From Siphonodentalium dalli (taxonomy: Eukaryota > Mollusca > Scaphopoda > Gadilida > Siphonodentaliidae): DNA of 64,000 nt. A program made the position numbers and the translations under genes. The notes beneath the pieces were generated by a model. The model was given only the letters and a program-made list of their open reading frames with translations. It was not told the origin of the DNA and made no database searches. Positions within the stretch are counted from its first letter, which is position 1; every line of letters begins with the position of its first letter. The DNA is taken from positions 122,708,754-122,772,753 of the forward strand of contig CP136061.1 in the NCBI GenBank assembly GCA_032622095.1. The letters are read 5' to 3'. Positions 21,871 through 33,803 of this stretch are shown here, in pieces.

Positions 21871-22931
21871 AGAAATGTTCCAGTCTTATATCAATCATTT
21901 CGGTTGCAAATATTCCAATTATGTATGTTATGAAATTCCCATTCATTCATTTGTGGTGTTTGTTGAATTTATTTATCTGAACATTCCAGAAGTGAATAAA
22001 TAAATTTCTAGATTCACATTCAACTTTTTCATAACAATTAGGTGGGAGGTTGAATTATATTTTTGATATATTTTATTCTTCAAAACATAAATGGTCATGG
22101 TCAGTTGAAGATATTGAATCAGTATCCTATCTTATATAATACAAGGTATTAAATTTAGATTGTCCAATTTGATCAAAATAAACCAATTATATGGAGTCAT
22201 CAGAATGTAATTTGACAGTTATAGGGCATAAGACAGAAGCTTACAAGGCTCAAAATATATTTTTGTTTACTGCCTGTCAAAATGACATGCACCAAATGAT
22301 TGGTGTTGATCATTTCAAAATGGTGCCTGTCAAATTTTCAGATATACTGTATGAGGCAGTATTTAAATTTCCCTTCGACTTATTATTCGTCAATGATGTG
22401 CACATTTTAGTGAGCATCCAATTGCCACCTGGGAAAAAGCCAGTTATTTTTTTCTTCAAAAGTTAAAAAACTTTACATCGATTAATAAATACACATGCAA
22501 TTCACAAATGATGTAATTATATTCACTGAAATGATCTGAAATTAAAAAAGAACTATTTTTTACTTTCAATGTCCTATTTGGCCAGTAGTGGCTCCTTGGA
22601 CAGATACAGATTGTTTAAAAATTTGCATTGGACAAAATGTCCGATAGATACAGAAGTGCACCAGACATAAGTTAGTTTTCGTCGGACATTGGCCTTGACC
22701 GGCCACTTATTTTGAGCCTTGGAAGCTTACATAAAAATTATCCAAATAAAAACAAAATTTAGGAGGGGACTATTAAATAGTATATAATATCTAGAATGTT
22801 TTTTATATCGCCTTATGATAAGAGTCTGAAAGACCAATTAGAAATTTCAAAATTTTGTGGTGATTAGTCTTCTGGAATATATGTAATAAAATAGCCATTA
22901 ATAATGACCAGGACTGTCACTGGAGCATATA
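21871..22931. other. Unassigned sequence
   Basis: No gene is supported. A 91-codon frame at 22191-22466 (+) shows no domain I recognise and could be chance in AT-rich DNA. Confidence 0.4.
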
Positions 22932-23051
22932 CAGTAATGCTCACTGAGAGCTTTCCGATTGAATGACAACAAGCCATATTTCCGACTAAATCCTGAAAAG
23001 TTACCCATAATTATGCTGTGGTTAAGGAGTCGATTATTTAGGGCATTACTG
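22932..23051. mobile_element. Family A copy 8, left arm deleted
   Basis: CAGTAATGC joins almost directly to CACTGAGAGCTTTCC; the right arm is complete and TA flanks both ends. Confidence 0.9.
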
Positions 23052-24280
23052 TATCTACGCTATTTTGTGGTTGATTGATAGTAACTTGATGTGGTGACTT
23101 TGACGGCTTTGGAGTCTTTGGAGTCTTTCTTATAATGTCCAGTATCTGTTTCATATTTGTGGGACATATTAATGGAAGAAATAGATTACTTCAATCAGCA
23201 TCCTTGGTGTTCTTAGAATGGCTGTATAGATAATATTTGTCCGACCAGACACTAATATCATCAAAAGCATACATTATTAATTTTCTAATTTCCTCTGTAC
23301 CAGATGATCATCTTTAGAAATTAATATATTGTCCCACAGACACGTGTTAAACAAATAAGGTTGTTTGGTGCTAGCTAGAGTACTGTTATTTATGATGGTA
23401 GGTAATTTAGCATTCCTGATTCCTGATAGCAAAGGAATTTAAAGTTTTCACTCCGCACCAAACAAAGAGCTTTTTGTGCCAGAGTTTGACACCAATGGTA
23501 ATGGCAAATATCTAGAAAAAGGGTGTGAGAAATCAGATTCTCTTGAAAGCAATGCTTAAATATCCAAGCCTAAAATTAATCCCAGTAATTTTTAACGTTT
23601 GTCACAATCCATGCACCAAAAATAGGTCAATAATTACATGACATATATAGGAACTAGGGTCCTGCAAATATTCGGCATTCAAAATTATATTAGATTTGAC
23701 CTGAGTATTCGATTCATATTCGATTTGGTAATCGGCGCCGAATATCTATCGAATATCTCCAAAAATATTCGCGGTGCTGTTTTATGTTGGAATATTCCCC
23801 TCATGAATGTGATTGGATGAAAAGCAATGTTCTGCAAGAAGCACAAATCCGTGACATTGCTGTAGAGACATAAAAAAAACCCTCATTATGGGAGTAGTTC
23901 ATCTGGAGGGTCCCTTTCAGCTTACTGAAGTTGCACTTGAGCGCTTATAGAGATAATTTTTTATCAAGATACACATGAAAACTACTGAGGAAACGTAATG
24001 CATTATCGAGATCGCCGATCGTAACTCGCAAAATTAAATATTCAGTAAAGTAGTCTTCATGGGGATCTTTTTGAGCTTGATGATCAGACTGGAAGACTTT
24101 ATTATCACCTTAAATCGTAAATTGATAAGCTAAAAAGAAGTCACATCTCAGCATTCCGACACAGAACGTACACATGGAACTTTGATTACTCAACAGGTAC
24201 TGTCTGTTTCCGATTCCACATTGAGAATGCCTGTGTTTGCCAATATAAACAGCTTATATTAGAGTGACATTATTTGCCAT
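23052..24280. other. Unassigned sequence with ATTCG-rich block
   Basis: GGGTCCTGCAAATATTCGGC at 23658 opens a ~120 bp block with repeated ATTCG / CGAATAT motifs (TATTCGATTCATATTCG, CGAATATCTATCGAATATC). Such motif-dense blocks often mark a transposon end, but I cannot find its partner end. The rest is unassigned. Confidence 0.4.
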
Positions 24281-24679
24281 TTAACCCTTTACCCAACAAA
24301 CCGGCCAAAACCGGCCAAATAAAGCTTCAACAGCCTAAAATATCTTCGGTCTGTCTCAATAGAACCATACAAATATGGATATCATTGGAACCGGCTCATT
24401 GACCACATTGTGATAGTTACAGTTAGCCCTTTGCCAATGCATTCTCTTATATATGCGAGTCGACCATAGGTCGCCTCGCATATATAAGAGAATGCATTGG
24501 CCTAAACAAAATCTTTTTTTAACACTTTTTACCATTTTTTCTTACATTCTTTAACAATTTTATAATTTTTAATGTGTTAAGCCAATGCATTCTCTTATAT
24601 ATGCGAGGCGACCTATGGTCGACTCGCATATATAAGAGAATGCATTGGCACAGGGCCCTGCTGTTGGGTAAAGGGTTAA
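24281..24679 (+). mobile_element. C1 piggyBac-like MITE, copy b
   Basis: 399 bp between TTAA targets, same order as the copy at 3819 with only scattered differences. Near identity between copies 20 kb apart implies recent spread of this subfamily. Confidence 0.92.
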
Positions 24680-24891
24680 CAAGTACTAATGTAACCCCGG
24701 CCGGCCATACTGAAATATATATATGTCATAGATTCACATCTATTTCAAGAAAAAGGACAAAATGTTCAATCATTCACGTCCAACCTGATATCACATTATT
24801 AAATATAATTATTGGCGCCAAAATAATGGTCCTGGGAATGTGCATCTTTATGCCTCAACATGATGAATATTCTTGTTAGTGTGTATATATA
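24680..24891. other. Unassigned sequence
   Basis: No gene or repeat recognised. Confidence 0.4.
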
Positions 24892-24980
24892 GAATATACG
24901 CATAGTGTTTCTGAATAACAAATTTAATCCACGAGTGGGATTGGATTAAATTTGTTATTCAGAAACACTATGCGTATATT
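24892..24980. repeat. Long hairpin with ACGAGTGG loop
   Basis: AATATACGCATAGTGTTTCT and GAATAACAAATTTAATCC are exactly mirrored on the other side of a loop containing ACGAGTGG. The 38 bp arms have no mismatch that I can see. Confidence 0.88.
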
Positions 24981-25209
24981 TTGTTTATGCCACGATCTTT
25001 ACAATGCGATGGATAAACACTTTTCCGTTCAAATTGTATGGAGAAAGTTTAATCCACTCTGCAAAGTTTAATCAACAGTAGGCACGTTTAATCAACAGGT
25101 GTTGATTAAATGTAAAATTTAAACAGATGGCTTTATTTATATAGTAAGATAGGCCATCGTGGTATAAACATTAATACTGTCCTCTGATATATTGTTGTAT
25201 CTAATTTCC

Positions 25210-25390
25210 CAACATAGAACATAGACTTAGAATTACTAATTATTCTTTTGCCAAATCAAATGGAACAGTTGGAAGTTTTATTCAATGATTGTTCCCAGAA
25301 TCAAATTTGTTATTACTAAAAAATCCACCTGTCAAATAAGGCCACCTTATTCAGGGGACATGTTGCCTAGCGGCCTTTTATATTACAATA
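25210..25390. repeat. Interspersed repeat N, copy 1
   Basis: GTTCCCAGAATCAAATTTG, CTGTCAAATAAGGCCACC and TTATTCAGGGGACATGTTGC with GCGGCCTTT match 50513-50615 in the same order and orientation. Identity unknown. Confidence 0.55.
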
Positions 25391-25459
25391 GATTTTGGAA
25401 CTGAGGTACTTATTATAAAGTAGCTATATACTATTATATAGATAATGAAAGGCTTGGAG

Positions 25460-25538
25460 TTGACTATGCCAAAATAGTGGTCCTCGAGGAGACGAGTGGA
25501 CTATTCCTCCTCGAGGACCACTATTTTGGCATAGTCAA
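25460..25538. repeat. Long hairpin with ACGAGTGG loop
   Basis: TTGACTATGCCAAAATAGTG and GTCCTCGAGGAG are mirrored exactly across a 15 nt loop containing ACGAGTGGA. A weaker pairing extends outwards (ATAATGAAAGGCTTG / AAGACATTCATTAT). Only about 480 bp from the other hairpin with the same loop octamer. Confidence 0.88.
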
Positions 25539-25956
25539 TGACAAGACATTCATTATTTATTATATTATATCGAACATTGGTGTCAATTCTCTCACAATTT
25601 CTGTCTGATTTTGTCACATTTTTATTTACTGTGTATTTTGGAAATCGGTCTCAGGTTTTACAATTTACGGCATTCTTTTGACGATGGCACGGGAGCATAA
25701 CTATTGTTATTTAGTTACATTTAACAACATCTCTTCATGGTTCATGCATTTATTTCTATAAATATGTCATTAGCAAAGACATTTTGGTGAACTTTTAGAA
25801 AACGGAAAGGAAGTTATAAATAAAGTTTACTGGCATTACAAAATTAGGACTGGTCGCTTGCCAACTAAACGGACAAACTATTAAATACATTGGATAGCTA
25901 TGATCGGTCATTTGTAAGATCATTACAATTCACCAATAAATCTAATGATATACCGA

Positions 25957-26078
25957 CAGGGCTTATATTTCACGAGAATCCAAATCTAGATTCTCGTAAA
26001 TATTCTCGCAAATTACCCTGGATTCTCGCGAAAAGGTATGTTTGGATTCTCGCAAAATCAGATGAAATATATGCCCTG
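25957..26078. mobile_element. Family J miniature element, copy 1
   Basis: Ends CAGGGCTTATATTTCA and TGAAATATATGCCCTG, flanked by ACCGA on both sides (25952-25956, 26079-26083). Inside are repeated ATTCTCGCAAA / GAGAATC motifs. CAGGG ends are hAT-like, but the apparent duplication is 5 bp, so the superfamily is left open. Confidence 0.7.
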
Positions 26079-26083
26079 ACCGA

Positions 26084-26838
26084 TTTTGTAACAAGTATCA
26101 TATAAGGTATAGTTTCAGATTAGCCGTATCTTCTGGCAGCAATCCAATTTCACGAAATGAGTTTGTTACTATAAATAGAAAAAGAATAGTAGGCATGTAG
26201 CTATTGTTGGAAGGTCAAGTGACCATCAGATTACGCAAACAAGTATCTTACAGCCATGCTATTTGCTGTAAATTCCCGATGACTGGTCAGAACCCCTGTC
26301 CAACAATGTCTGAGCTTTATTAAGACATATCCTGTTCGTAATATCCCATCATCACTCTGTCAATTTCTGTGTGATTTACGGAGAGTTGACGAGTTATTGT
26401 GGCCACACACACAGACATGGATCTAAGATTCCATGGGACAAGGGCAATTAGCGATGGTATCCTCTGTCTAACGATGCCGACTCGTCCTGTGGGGATGTGC
26501 CATCAACTCTGTTAATTCATACTCTTTACACACAGACAACGATTTCCCCTTGACACTTTCCTATGTAATCAATATACCATCACCAGTTGTTCCCCCTGCT
26601 GACTTTCATTATTCTTCCCATCATGATTATACAAGGGCATAAAAAATAAATACATAAGATTGCCATTAAATTCTGTAGGAATAGTGTGTAGGAGGATTTT
26701 ATTTTTAGTATTTTTGCACTATTCAGTGACCAAGAAAAGTCCCTTCCTGTATTTATAAATGCATACATTATACTGATGATTGGATACTTGTTAAACATAT
26801 TTGGGAGATCGGTGATTTCCATTTTTCCAAATATGATA
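26084..26838. other. Unassigned sequence
   Basis: No gene or repeat recognised. Confidence 0.45.
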
Positions 26839-27225
26839 GGGATGTATGAAGATTCTGAGTGTATAACAAAAATATTTCTTTTTTGAATTTAAATTTTTTT
26901 TTTTATTAAGTTAAGTTGTTTTCTGTTAAGGGAGCATGTCAAAACCTCTTTCGCATATGCGAAAATAATGTCGATAATGCCGAAAAACTTTTGATGTAAA
27001 TGTCGAAAAATGAAATGTCGAAAAATAATGCGATAACGTTGAAAGCAACTGGCCATAAAAACGCTAAAACATCGAAACCACAACAGGCTAAACATTTTAG
27101 TAAAATGTCGAAACTTTCAACAACGCGAAAGTCACGACGTCGAAATATTGATCGATATTCGCAAACGACGAAAAGTTAAAACATCGAACGGGATGTATGA
27201 AGATTCTGAGTGTATAACAAAAATA
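26839..27225. mobile_element. Insert with GTCGAAA motifs between perfect 36 bp direct repeats
   Basis: A 36 bp sequence starting GGGATGTATGAAGATTCTGA occurs perfectly at 26839-26874 and 27190-27225. The 315 bp between starts with a T-rich TTTCTTTTTTGAATTTAAAT stretch and contains about a dozen short GTCGAAA / TCGAAA motifs, far more CpG than its surroundings. Perfect long direct repeats imply a recent event: insertion with a very long target duplication, or a slipped duplication. Confidence 0.75.
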
Positions 27226-27474
27226 AATAAATATGGACGGGGCCAAAATACATAGGGTGTGTTTGATGATAATCTAGGTATTTATTATGGACTCATGCAA
27301 AATAGGTTGAAAACTCTTGCTTTAATTTTGGTTATTGGCAGTTTATTTCTTGCTGTTCAACAACTTAATAAACCATAATAAAGCAAAAAACTCTTCAGGT
27401 GACCTTTTGTGATAGCTGCTGGCTGTGGGTGGTTGAAGGTTATGATAAAGACCAGGACATATTACAGTAATGCC
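27226..27474. other. Unassigned sequence
   Basis: A short inverted pair around TTATTATGGTTTATTAAG-type sequence is possible at 27335-27390. No gene. Confidence 0.35.
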
Positions 27475-27677
27475 CTAAATAATCGACTCCTTAACCACAG
27501 CATAATTATGGGTAACATTTCACCATTTAGTCAGAAATATGGCTTGTTGCATTTCATCGGAAAGCTCCAAGTGAAAGCTTTCCGATGAATGGCAACAAGC
27601 CATGTTTCTGACTAAATCCTGAAATGTTACCCATAATTCTGCTGTGGTTAAGGAGTCGATTATTTAGGGCATTACTG
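27475..27677. mobile_element. Family A copy 9, full length
   Basis: TA at both ends, both arms present around AGCTCCAAGTGAAAGCT with scattered mismatches. Confidence 0.92.
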
Positions 27678-28360
27678 TACCTTCAACCCCCAAATGAAAA
27701 AAAATCTTATCGGAAAAAGTGCATTTCTCCCCATCGTATGACTAAATATACACCACAATAAGTTTTAAAATCTCGACATAATTTTTTGTCGTAGTTAGGA
27801 TGCTGATTGGGGAGGTGAAGAATTTACAAGGCTGACTCAAATCAAAATTTCCTCAAAATCATATCACTTCTCATTTCAGAAGAGAATAATATTGTCAGAT
27901 AAGTGTAATGTTTTGAAGGATAATATTTTATTTTACAATACATTATAATATAAGTGAATTCGTATACGTATTGTGTGGAGTGCCGTGGCCTATGATGGAC
28001 ATCTACCCAGCACCCCTGTCTGACAGAATACAATAAATAATGGCTACATAAAGAATTTAAATATTTCACTATAATTTTCAGATTAGATTAATATTTAAAT
28101 TGGATTTAGATATAGATATGGATTCCAGCGAATAAACAAATATGTTTTAGATGTGTGGATAGAAATGGATATAAATGAATATGCAATGGCCAATTTTCTC
28201 AATAACAAGTTTTGGAGTATGTTTTGGTTGCATTTACTAATGTTTTACCATGGGTGGTGGTGTGGGAAGATAGGCAGGGTCGGACTCAAAAATATTATAT
28301 TATACCCCTGAATCTGTACAGAAATGTCAGCTAGGGAAGTGATAGACCATCTTTAAACTT
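27678..28360. other. Unassigned sequence
   Basis: No gene or repeat recognised. Confidence 0.45.
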
Positions 28361-28425
28361 GTGCAGCATTAAAGATCCTATAACAGTGAATTAATTCTCG
28401 TATATATGTGAGTCTCCCACCTTCC
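28361..28425. mobile_element. C4 fragment k
   Basis: GTGCAGCATTAAAGATCCTA followed by TCGTATATATGTGAGTCTCC; only the subterminal part and half a palindrome remain. Confidence 0.6.
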
Positions 28426-28573
28426 ATATAATGCTTTTTTTCTCTTTTCAGGTAAGTGGAAATGATCCTTTATATACTGTTAAAACTTTAACATACAGAG
28501 GTGAGTCTATCGGGTTACAGTTCTCTATAAAATGCCTGCTTTCCTCGACAGACTTTTGGAGATGCATTTTGCT

Positions 28574-29376
28574 TTAACCCTTCCATGATTGGAGCTGTGC
28601 TGGTGCAGCATTAAAGGTCCTGTGCCAGTCAAACACTCCGGTAGGGTGATCAAATAGAAATGGAGGAATATCTTGCTCAAAGTAGTTAATTTACAAATCT
28701 TAAATCCAAACTAACAACACACACCGCCATTATTATATATTAATTAAATTCAGTGACACTCGGTGGCGAAATCGTTTTCGTTACTTTATTGCAGATAGTT
28801 GCGTCCCGTATCGAGAAGTAAATATTTACAATTGAGCGTAGTTCTAATGATGTTTTCTATGGAGTGGTACGGTAGATTTGCTTGAGAATTTCGGCGATGC
28901 AGTAGAATGCTACATTCCTCCAGTTGGCATACTGCCTGAATACTAACTTAACAGTTTAACTCAGCCGAACAAGTCCATAATATGTCTTTAAAGAGAATGC
29001 ACTGGCTTACATTAACCCTTTCAGTGCCAAGTCCCATTTTTGTATCAACCCATATTTCCTTGATCATTTTTCAAATTTATTGATTATAATAATGTGATAC
29101 ATTGACGGAAAGAGCTCTTTATAGAGCTCTTTCCATTAATGTATCACATTATTATTATCAATAAATTTGAAAAATGATCAAGGAAATATAGGTTGATACA
29201 AAAATCGGACTTGGCACTGAAAGGGTTAATACAAGGTCAAGGTATTAAATATTGTTAGGCCAATGTATTATATTATATATGGGGGGCTCCCTATGGGAGA
29301 CTCACATATATTATAGAATAAATTGGCACAGGGTTTTTCGCAAAATTTCAGCGAGCTCCAGTCATGGAAGGGTTAA
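28574..29376 (+). mobile_element. C4 element b with two internal insertions
   Basis: TTAACCCTTCCATGATTGGA at the left and CCAGTCATGGAAGGGTTAA at the right, with GCTGGTGCAGCATTAAAG and the second palindrome inside. It is cut by about 360 bp of unassigned DNA after GTGCCAGT (28630 to about 28987) and by a complete C3 element at 29012-29229. Confidence 0.85.
29012..29229. mobile_element. C3 palindromic element a, nested in C4
   Basis: TTAA at both ends. The arms CCCTTTCAGTGCCAAGTCC ... ATTGACGGAAAGAGCTC are mirrored with almost no mismatch, making the whole 218 bp one hairpin centred on CTCTTTATAGAG. The flanks (CACTGGCTTACA and TACAAGGTCAAGG) are contiguous in other C4 copies, so this insertion is directly readable. 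Confidence 0.92.
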
Positions 29377-29943
29377 ATAGTCCATTCTTATTGGATACTG
29401 CATTGTAAATTTATCATCTGCTTTCATCCTGTATCTAATCTCCGAAGTAGCTTTCTGCATTCTCGCGCAGAACATTTCTTGTTTTCTTCCAGTCTGCTGA
29501 CTTTCTTGTTGACAAACTAACATGGCTTATCAGTTTCAGTGTAGTAATTGCACGATATCCGCATTAAATTTTATTGTCAATGTAATGTTCCGTGGAAAGC
29601 TGCTAATTTTCTTATTGACGAAGGTTGCACAAAGTGCATGCTCCTGTCCATTAGCGTAAAGGTTTTCTAGCTTTCCTAGACAGCATAACTTGATGAAGGT
29701 GAATAAACCTTTTAACTGAATTTGCAAGATATTTTAGATCATACAAGTGCGGAGGTTCGCACTGCCACTTGTCAAATTTGGCAAATATTTTGGCAAGTGG
29801 GTTTTTATATAGTTATGGGATGTGAACTATCTAGTCATAAACGTCATTGATGGTGGGTTATTCGTTATGTGTGCCGACTTACAGACAATACAAAGGGAAA
29901 CCTGATCAACAATTATACCAACCTAGCACAGTCAGCATTGATA
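29377..29943. other. Unassigned sequence
   Basis: No gene or repeat recognised. Confidence 0.45.
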
Positions 29944-30071
29944 CAGTAATGCCCTAAGTAATCGACTCTTTAACCGGAGAGCTTTCTGATGAATGGCAAC
30001 AAGCCATATTTCCTGAAAAGTTACCCATAATTCTGCTGTGGTTAAAGAGTCGATTACTTAGGGCATTACTG
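29944..30071. mobile_element. Family A copy 10, left arm deleted
   Basis: Left arm ends at CGACTCTTTAACC and joins GAGAGCTTTCTG; about 10 bp is also missing in the right arm. TA at both ends. Confidence 0.9.
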
Positions 30072-31309
30072 TACATCAAATGTTTTATGTCATTTTTTGT
30101 TTTCACAAAACGGTAATACATGTACCTTCTTTCTGTCATAATCTAAACTTTCTTCAAACAGTTAATTGACTTTGAATAAAATATTTCAGTCAGAAAAAAG
30201 CGATAGTACTTTAATAGTGGTATTCTTCATGATCATAATCCTTTAAGATAACGCAATATACCTTTTCTGGACATTACGTTTCCGAATTCTGAAAAATACA
30301 AAGGTTTTTTTTTTATTGGAACCCAATCATTGTGTTCAATGTATTTTATTATGACTTCAATGCGTCTTTCTGGGGCATATAATTCTCATAGAAAGATAGT
30401 TCTAGTATTTATCAACCTATTTTGATACGGGACAAATTCCAAACGAATATTATTAGGTGTATTTTGGAGCGCAAATTACCATGTGGCTTTAAATTAATTA
30501 AATCTTTGTTGCAGAAAACGAAACCTACATGTACTTGCAAAATAAGGATAATTTTTTAGAATTATTTTTGCATTTGGCAAATTGACATTGGCAGTTAGAA
30601 CCCTATGTCTTGTTTTACACCCTTCCATGATTGATTAAGCAAGACAAAATTGTTAAGTAAGTGGAATTTCATACATGAAACAACAGCAATATGAAATTTC
30701 AGTGAACAAATTTGTTTAGATTGAGTGGACACTTTAACTTTCCAACCAATTTTAGCATAAATGTATAACTATAGTAGGCTTTTATTGTAACATATAGAAA
30801 ATTTAAGGGGTGCAGTTTGAAATTATAATGCAAACCCTCTAGCCACAGACCAGAGTTTGTGAATGTTAACAAAGATCCTGGATGAACTGTAAAATGATCA
30901 GAAACATCAGTGAAATGGGAAATAAATTTATGAGTTCTTCAGAATAATGAATATTGGGCCATGAAACTCAAAGAATAAACTTGAATAGTGGCTAAGATAA
31001 TTTAACTTACCACTTGCTTACAAAGAGATGATAGTGTAATCAACGAGGGTAAAATTAAGTGGCAAAAGAGCTTGGATTGAGTTCGTTCCACTTAGTAAAT
31101 CATTGATGGCTCAGCTCAATTTTTATGGCTAATGTAGCCAGTCTTCTATACTCAATATATGATCTGCTTTATGGTTTTAAGGTCAAACACTTACCAGATG
31201 TATTAAATCACAGACAATTTCTCTGTAAAATTTGACCTTCTGAATATGATGGAATTGTTCCTGTTGAACTTATTAACTCTAGTTTCACTACCCATTTTAT
31301 ATGGCTGTA
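30072..31309. other. Unassigned AT-rich sequence
   Basis: More than 1.2 kb without recognised repeats or supported genes, one of the longest unassigned stretches here. Confidence 0.45.
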
Positions 31310-31445
31310 TCAGGCCTGAGTATAGTATGCTAGTCATTTGCAGAATGAGGTTCCCAGAGGTTGAATTTAGTGACGCTATCCCACATAGCGGGCTAGCATC
31401 ACTAAATTCATCCTCTGGGGACCTCATTCTGCTTAGGTCTCATCC
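31310..31445. mobile_element. Family B element, copy 6, first palindrome only
   Basis: TAGTCATTTGCAGAATGAGG ... GACCTCATTCTGCTTAGG, a complete ~90 bp palindrome with CCCACATAGCGGGC centre; middle and second palindrome are missing. Confidence 0.8.
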
Positions 31446-31471
31446 AGGGACATGGCTAGAGGGTCTCCATT

Positions 31472-31492
31472 GGGGGGGGGGGGGGGGGGGGG
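31472..31492. repeat. Poly-G run
   Basis: About 21 consecutive G, with a matching ~16 C run at 32411 about 0.9 kb away; length may be an assembly estimate. Confidence 0.9.
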
Positions 31493-31659
31493 TGTCCACC
31501 TTGGAAAATTCCAACTGCACCACCCCCCTTGAATCAGACCAAATACAGGTTTTGAATAATTCCATTTGCACCTCAGTGCTCAGGCCTAATAGCCTATATA
31601 TTCATAAACCATGGTTTTATATACCCAGTATGAGAACATTCAGATATATGAACCTGAAA

Positions 31660-32860
31660 ATTGCATAAATCCTAACATCTAGTGGTCTAACTCCAGACCA
31701 ATGCATGAGGCTATGGGCAAGAGACCAGCACACACTGAGACGACCATGGTTGTTCGGCCCAGTGTGAGAAAATTTTGAAAACTAAACAAGAAAATCGCAA
31801 AATCCTAGCATCTAGACTGGCCTCAACCTTTCCTAATGTTGGTAATTTCAAACCCCATACTCTCCCTTAGGTTGGAAAATTTTCCAACTAATGACCATTT
31901 CAGTCCTCAATTTTGACAAAATGTTGTCAAATATTGTTTTCTTAACCCTTTGGCGAGTAGAACGACATATATGTTGACGTATGGTTCGCGAGTGGAACGA
32001 CATATATGTCGTTTCAGGAAGTGTCATTTTATGTAGACATAACTTCAATAAATCATCTGATTTATAAATGATTTGTATATGAGTTATTTTGATTAAAATA
32101 ATGTCCCAAATGTATAAGTGCAATCGATTATGATAACACACGTTAACAGAAAATGCACGTAAATTAAAACAAATTATTGGACCCTTTTGACCCGAACTTG
32201 TTAATAATTATTTCTATGACGTTGACGTTAAATTTACTCATGACGTCTCCAAAGGGTTAAGCTATTTAGCAGTTTTTATTGGCCATGGGGGAGGGACCAT
32301 GTGCGAAAACTTTGAAATCTGAACAAGAAAATCTGAACAAGAAAATCGCAAAATGCTAGCATCTAGATCAGCCTCAAGCCTTCCTAGAGTTGGAAATTTC
32401 AAACCTGACACCCCCCCCCCCCCCCCACTTAATAGGTTGGAAAATTTCCAACTGATGACCAATGACAATGTTGACCAAATGTAGGACAATAGTGTTTTCT
32501 AAAATTAACTAGCAGTTTTTTTACTGGCCATGGGGGAGGGACCAGAACACAAGCTTTCTAAGTGTTGGAAATTTCCAACCTGATACGGGGATCCCCCTAT
32601 AAAGGTTGGAAAATTTCCAGCTGATGGCCATTTCAGTCCAAAATTTGAACAAAAGTAGGAAAATATGCAAATATTGGTCCAAAAACAACAAATTCCCCCC
32701 AATAATTTGTTTAAAAATCAAACTACAAGAACATTTTTAACCTATTTTGGTGAGAAATTTCCAACTAGTATGTTGTGTCAGGTATGAAGTTTCCAAATGT
32801 TGAAAATTTTGACCAAAGTTGGGAAAGATCTATCTGATCAACTTAGCAGTTGAGGCCTAT
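31660..32860. repeat. Diverged ~230 bp tandem repeat array M
   Basis: Units share GAACAAGAAAATCGCAAAAT, TAGCATCTAGA, GTTGGAAATTTC, GGTTGGAAAATTTCCAACT and CATGGGGGAGGGACCA. Unit starts are near 31735, 32262 and 32511. The first unit is split by a C5 element. Glycine-rich reading frames across it come from the G/C runs. Confidence 0.7.
31942..32260. mobile_element. C5 piggyBac-like element
   Basis: TTAACCCTTTGGCGAGTAGA at the left and GACGTCTCCAAAGGGTTAA at the right, 319 bp. Near the left end GCGAGT-GAACGACATATATGT appears twice (about 31953 and 31988), the second extended to ACGACATATATGTCGT. It sits in the TTAA that other M units carry as TTCTAAAATTAACTAGCAG, confirming the target. Confidence 0.85.
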
Positions 32861-32900
32861 AAAGCAGAATGAGGTTCCCAGACGGTGATGCTAGCCGACA
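32845..32900. mobile_element. Family B fragment, copy 7
   Basis: GCAGTTGAGGCCTATAAAGC then AGAATGAGGTTCCCAGA; the palindrome is truncated. Confidence 0.65.
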
Positions 32901-33543
32901 GTGCTTGTCTATCATTCTGTCCTTTCTTCATCACACTATTGTCATGTAACACACCAGTGCATGTTGTTCAGTTTTGTATGGAGTCGGCTTGAAATACACA
33001 CTATTGAACAAGCTACATGTATGCCCTCCAGAGTCTGAAACAAATATCAGAGAATCCTGTTACTTCCTATTAAAAGCAATACGTCAGTGTCAGCCAATCA
33101 CAACATTCCACGGTAAAGTGATGAAGCTAATCAGAAGTTTGTAGGAAATCCTACAAAGCAACTGCGATTCCAGTAAACCTCATGACATCGCTAAAAATAC
33201 CGGAATAAATTTTCTGTCACAATGCTAATTTTACACATCGTTTATAATTTTAGAGATTATCGATCAGTATACAACAACTAATTAAACACTAAAAAGCGTC
33301 TGGAGAGTCCATAATTGACCAATAATACCTTGCAAGGAGAATTGAATTATTAAGTAATTTCAACAGTTATAGCACCTTATTTGTTATTCACAAAAACGAA
33401 ACTGAAAGAAGATAACTGTCAATCGTAAAACTATTTTAATGCGATAAGTGATCAGTGACCTCATATTGCAGAAATTTGCTATTTATAGCAGCAATAATTT
33501 GAATGATGGAGTAATGTTTCAGACTCTGGACTGTGAATCTGTA
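32901..33543. other. Unassigned sequence
   Basis: No gene or repeat recognised. Confidence 0.45.
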
Positions 33544-33760
33544 TAGTATTGCCCTAAATAATCGACCTCTTAACCACTGCAGAATTATGGGTAATTTTTC
33601 AGGATTTAATCGGAAATATGGCTTGTTGCCATTCATCAGAAAGCACTCAGTGAGAGCTTTCCGATGAATGGCAACAAGCCATATTTCCAACTAAATCCTG
33701 AAAAATTACACATAATTCTGCTGTGGTTAAGGAGTCGATTATTTATGGTATTACGTACTG
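33544..33760. mobile_element. Family A copy 11, full length, diverged ends
   Basis: Both arms are present; the ends have drifted (TAGTATTGCCCTAAATAAT and GGTATTACGTACTGTA, the latter with an inserted ACGT-like duplication). Confidence 0.85.
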
Positions 33761-33803
33761 TATTTCAATCAGACCATTCTGTGTGTTGCCTGGCTGTGTC
33801 TGT

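Noticed and set aside
22191-22466. 91-codon frame as a gene
   Set aside because: No recognisable motif, promoter or splice context; length is within chance for AT-rich DNA of this size.
32262-32721. Glycine-rich frames overlapping on the minus strand
   Set aside because: Produced by poly-C/G runs and the diverged tandem array M; no conserved frame between units.
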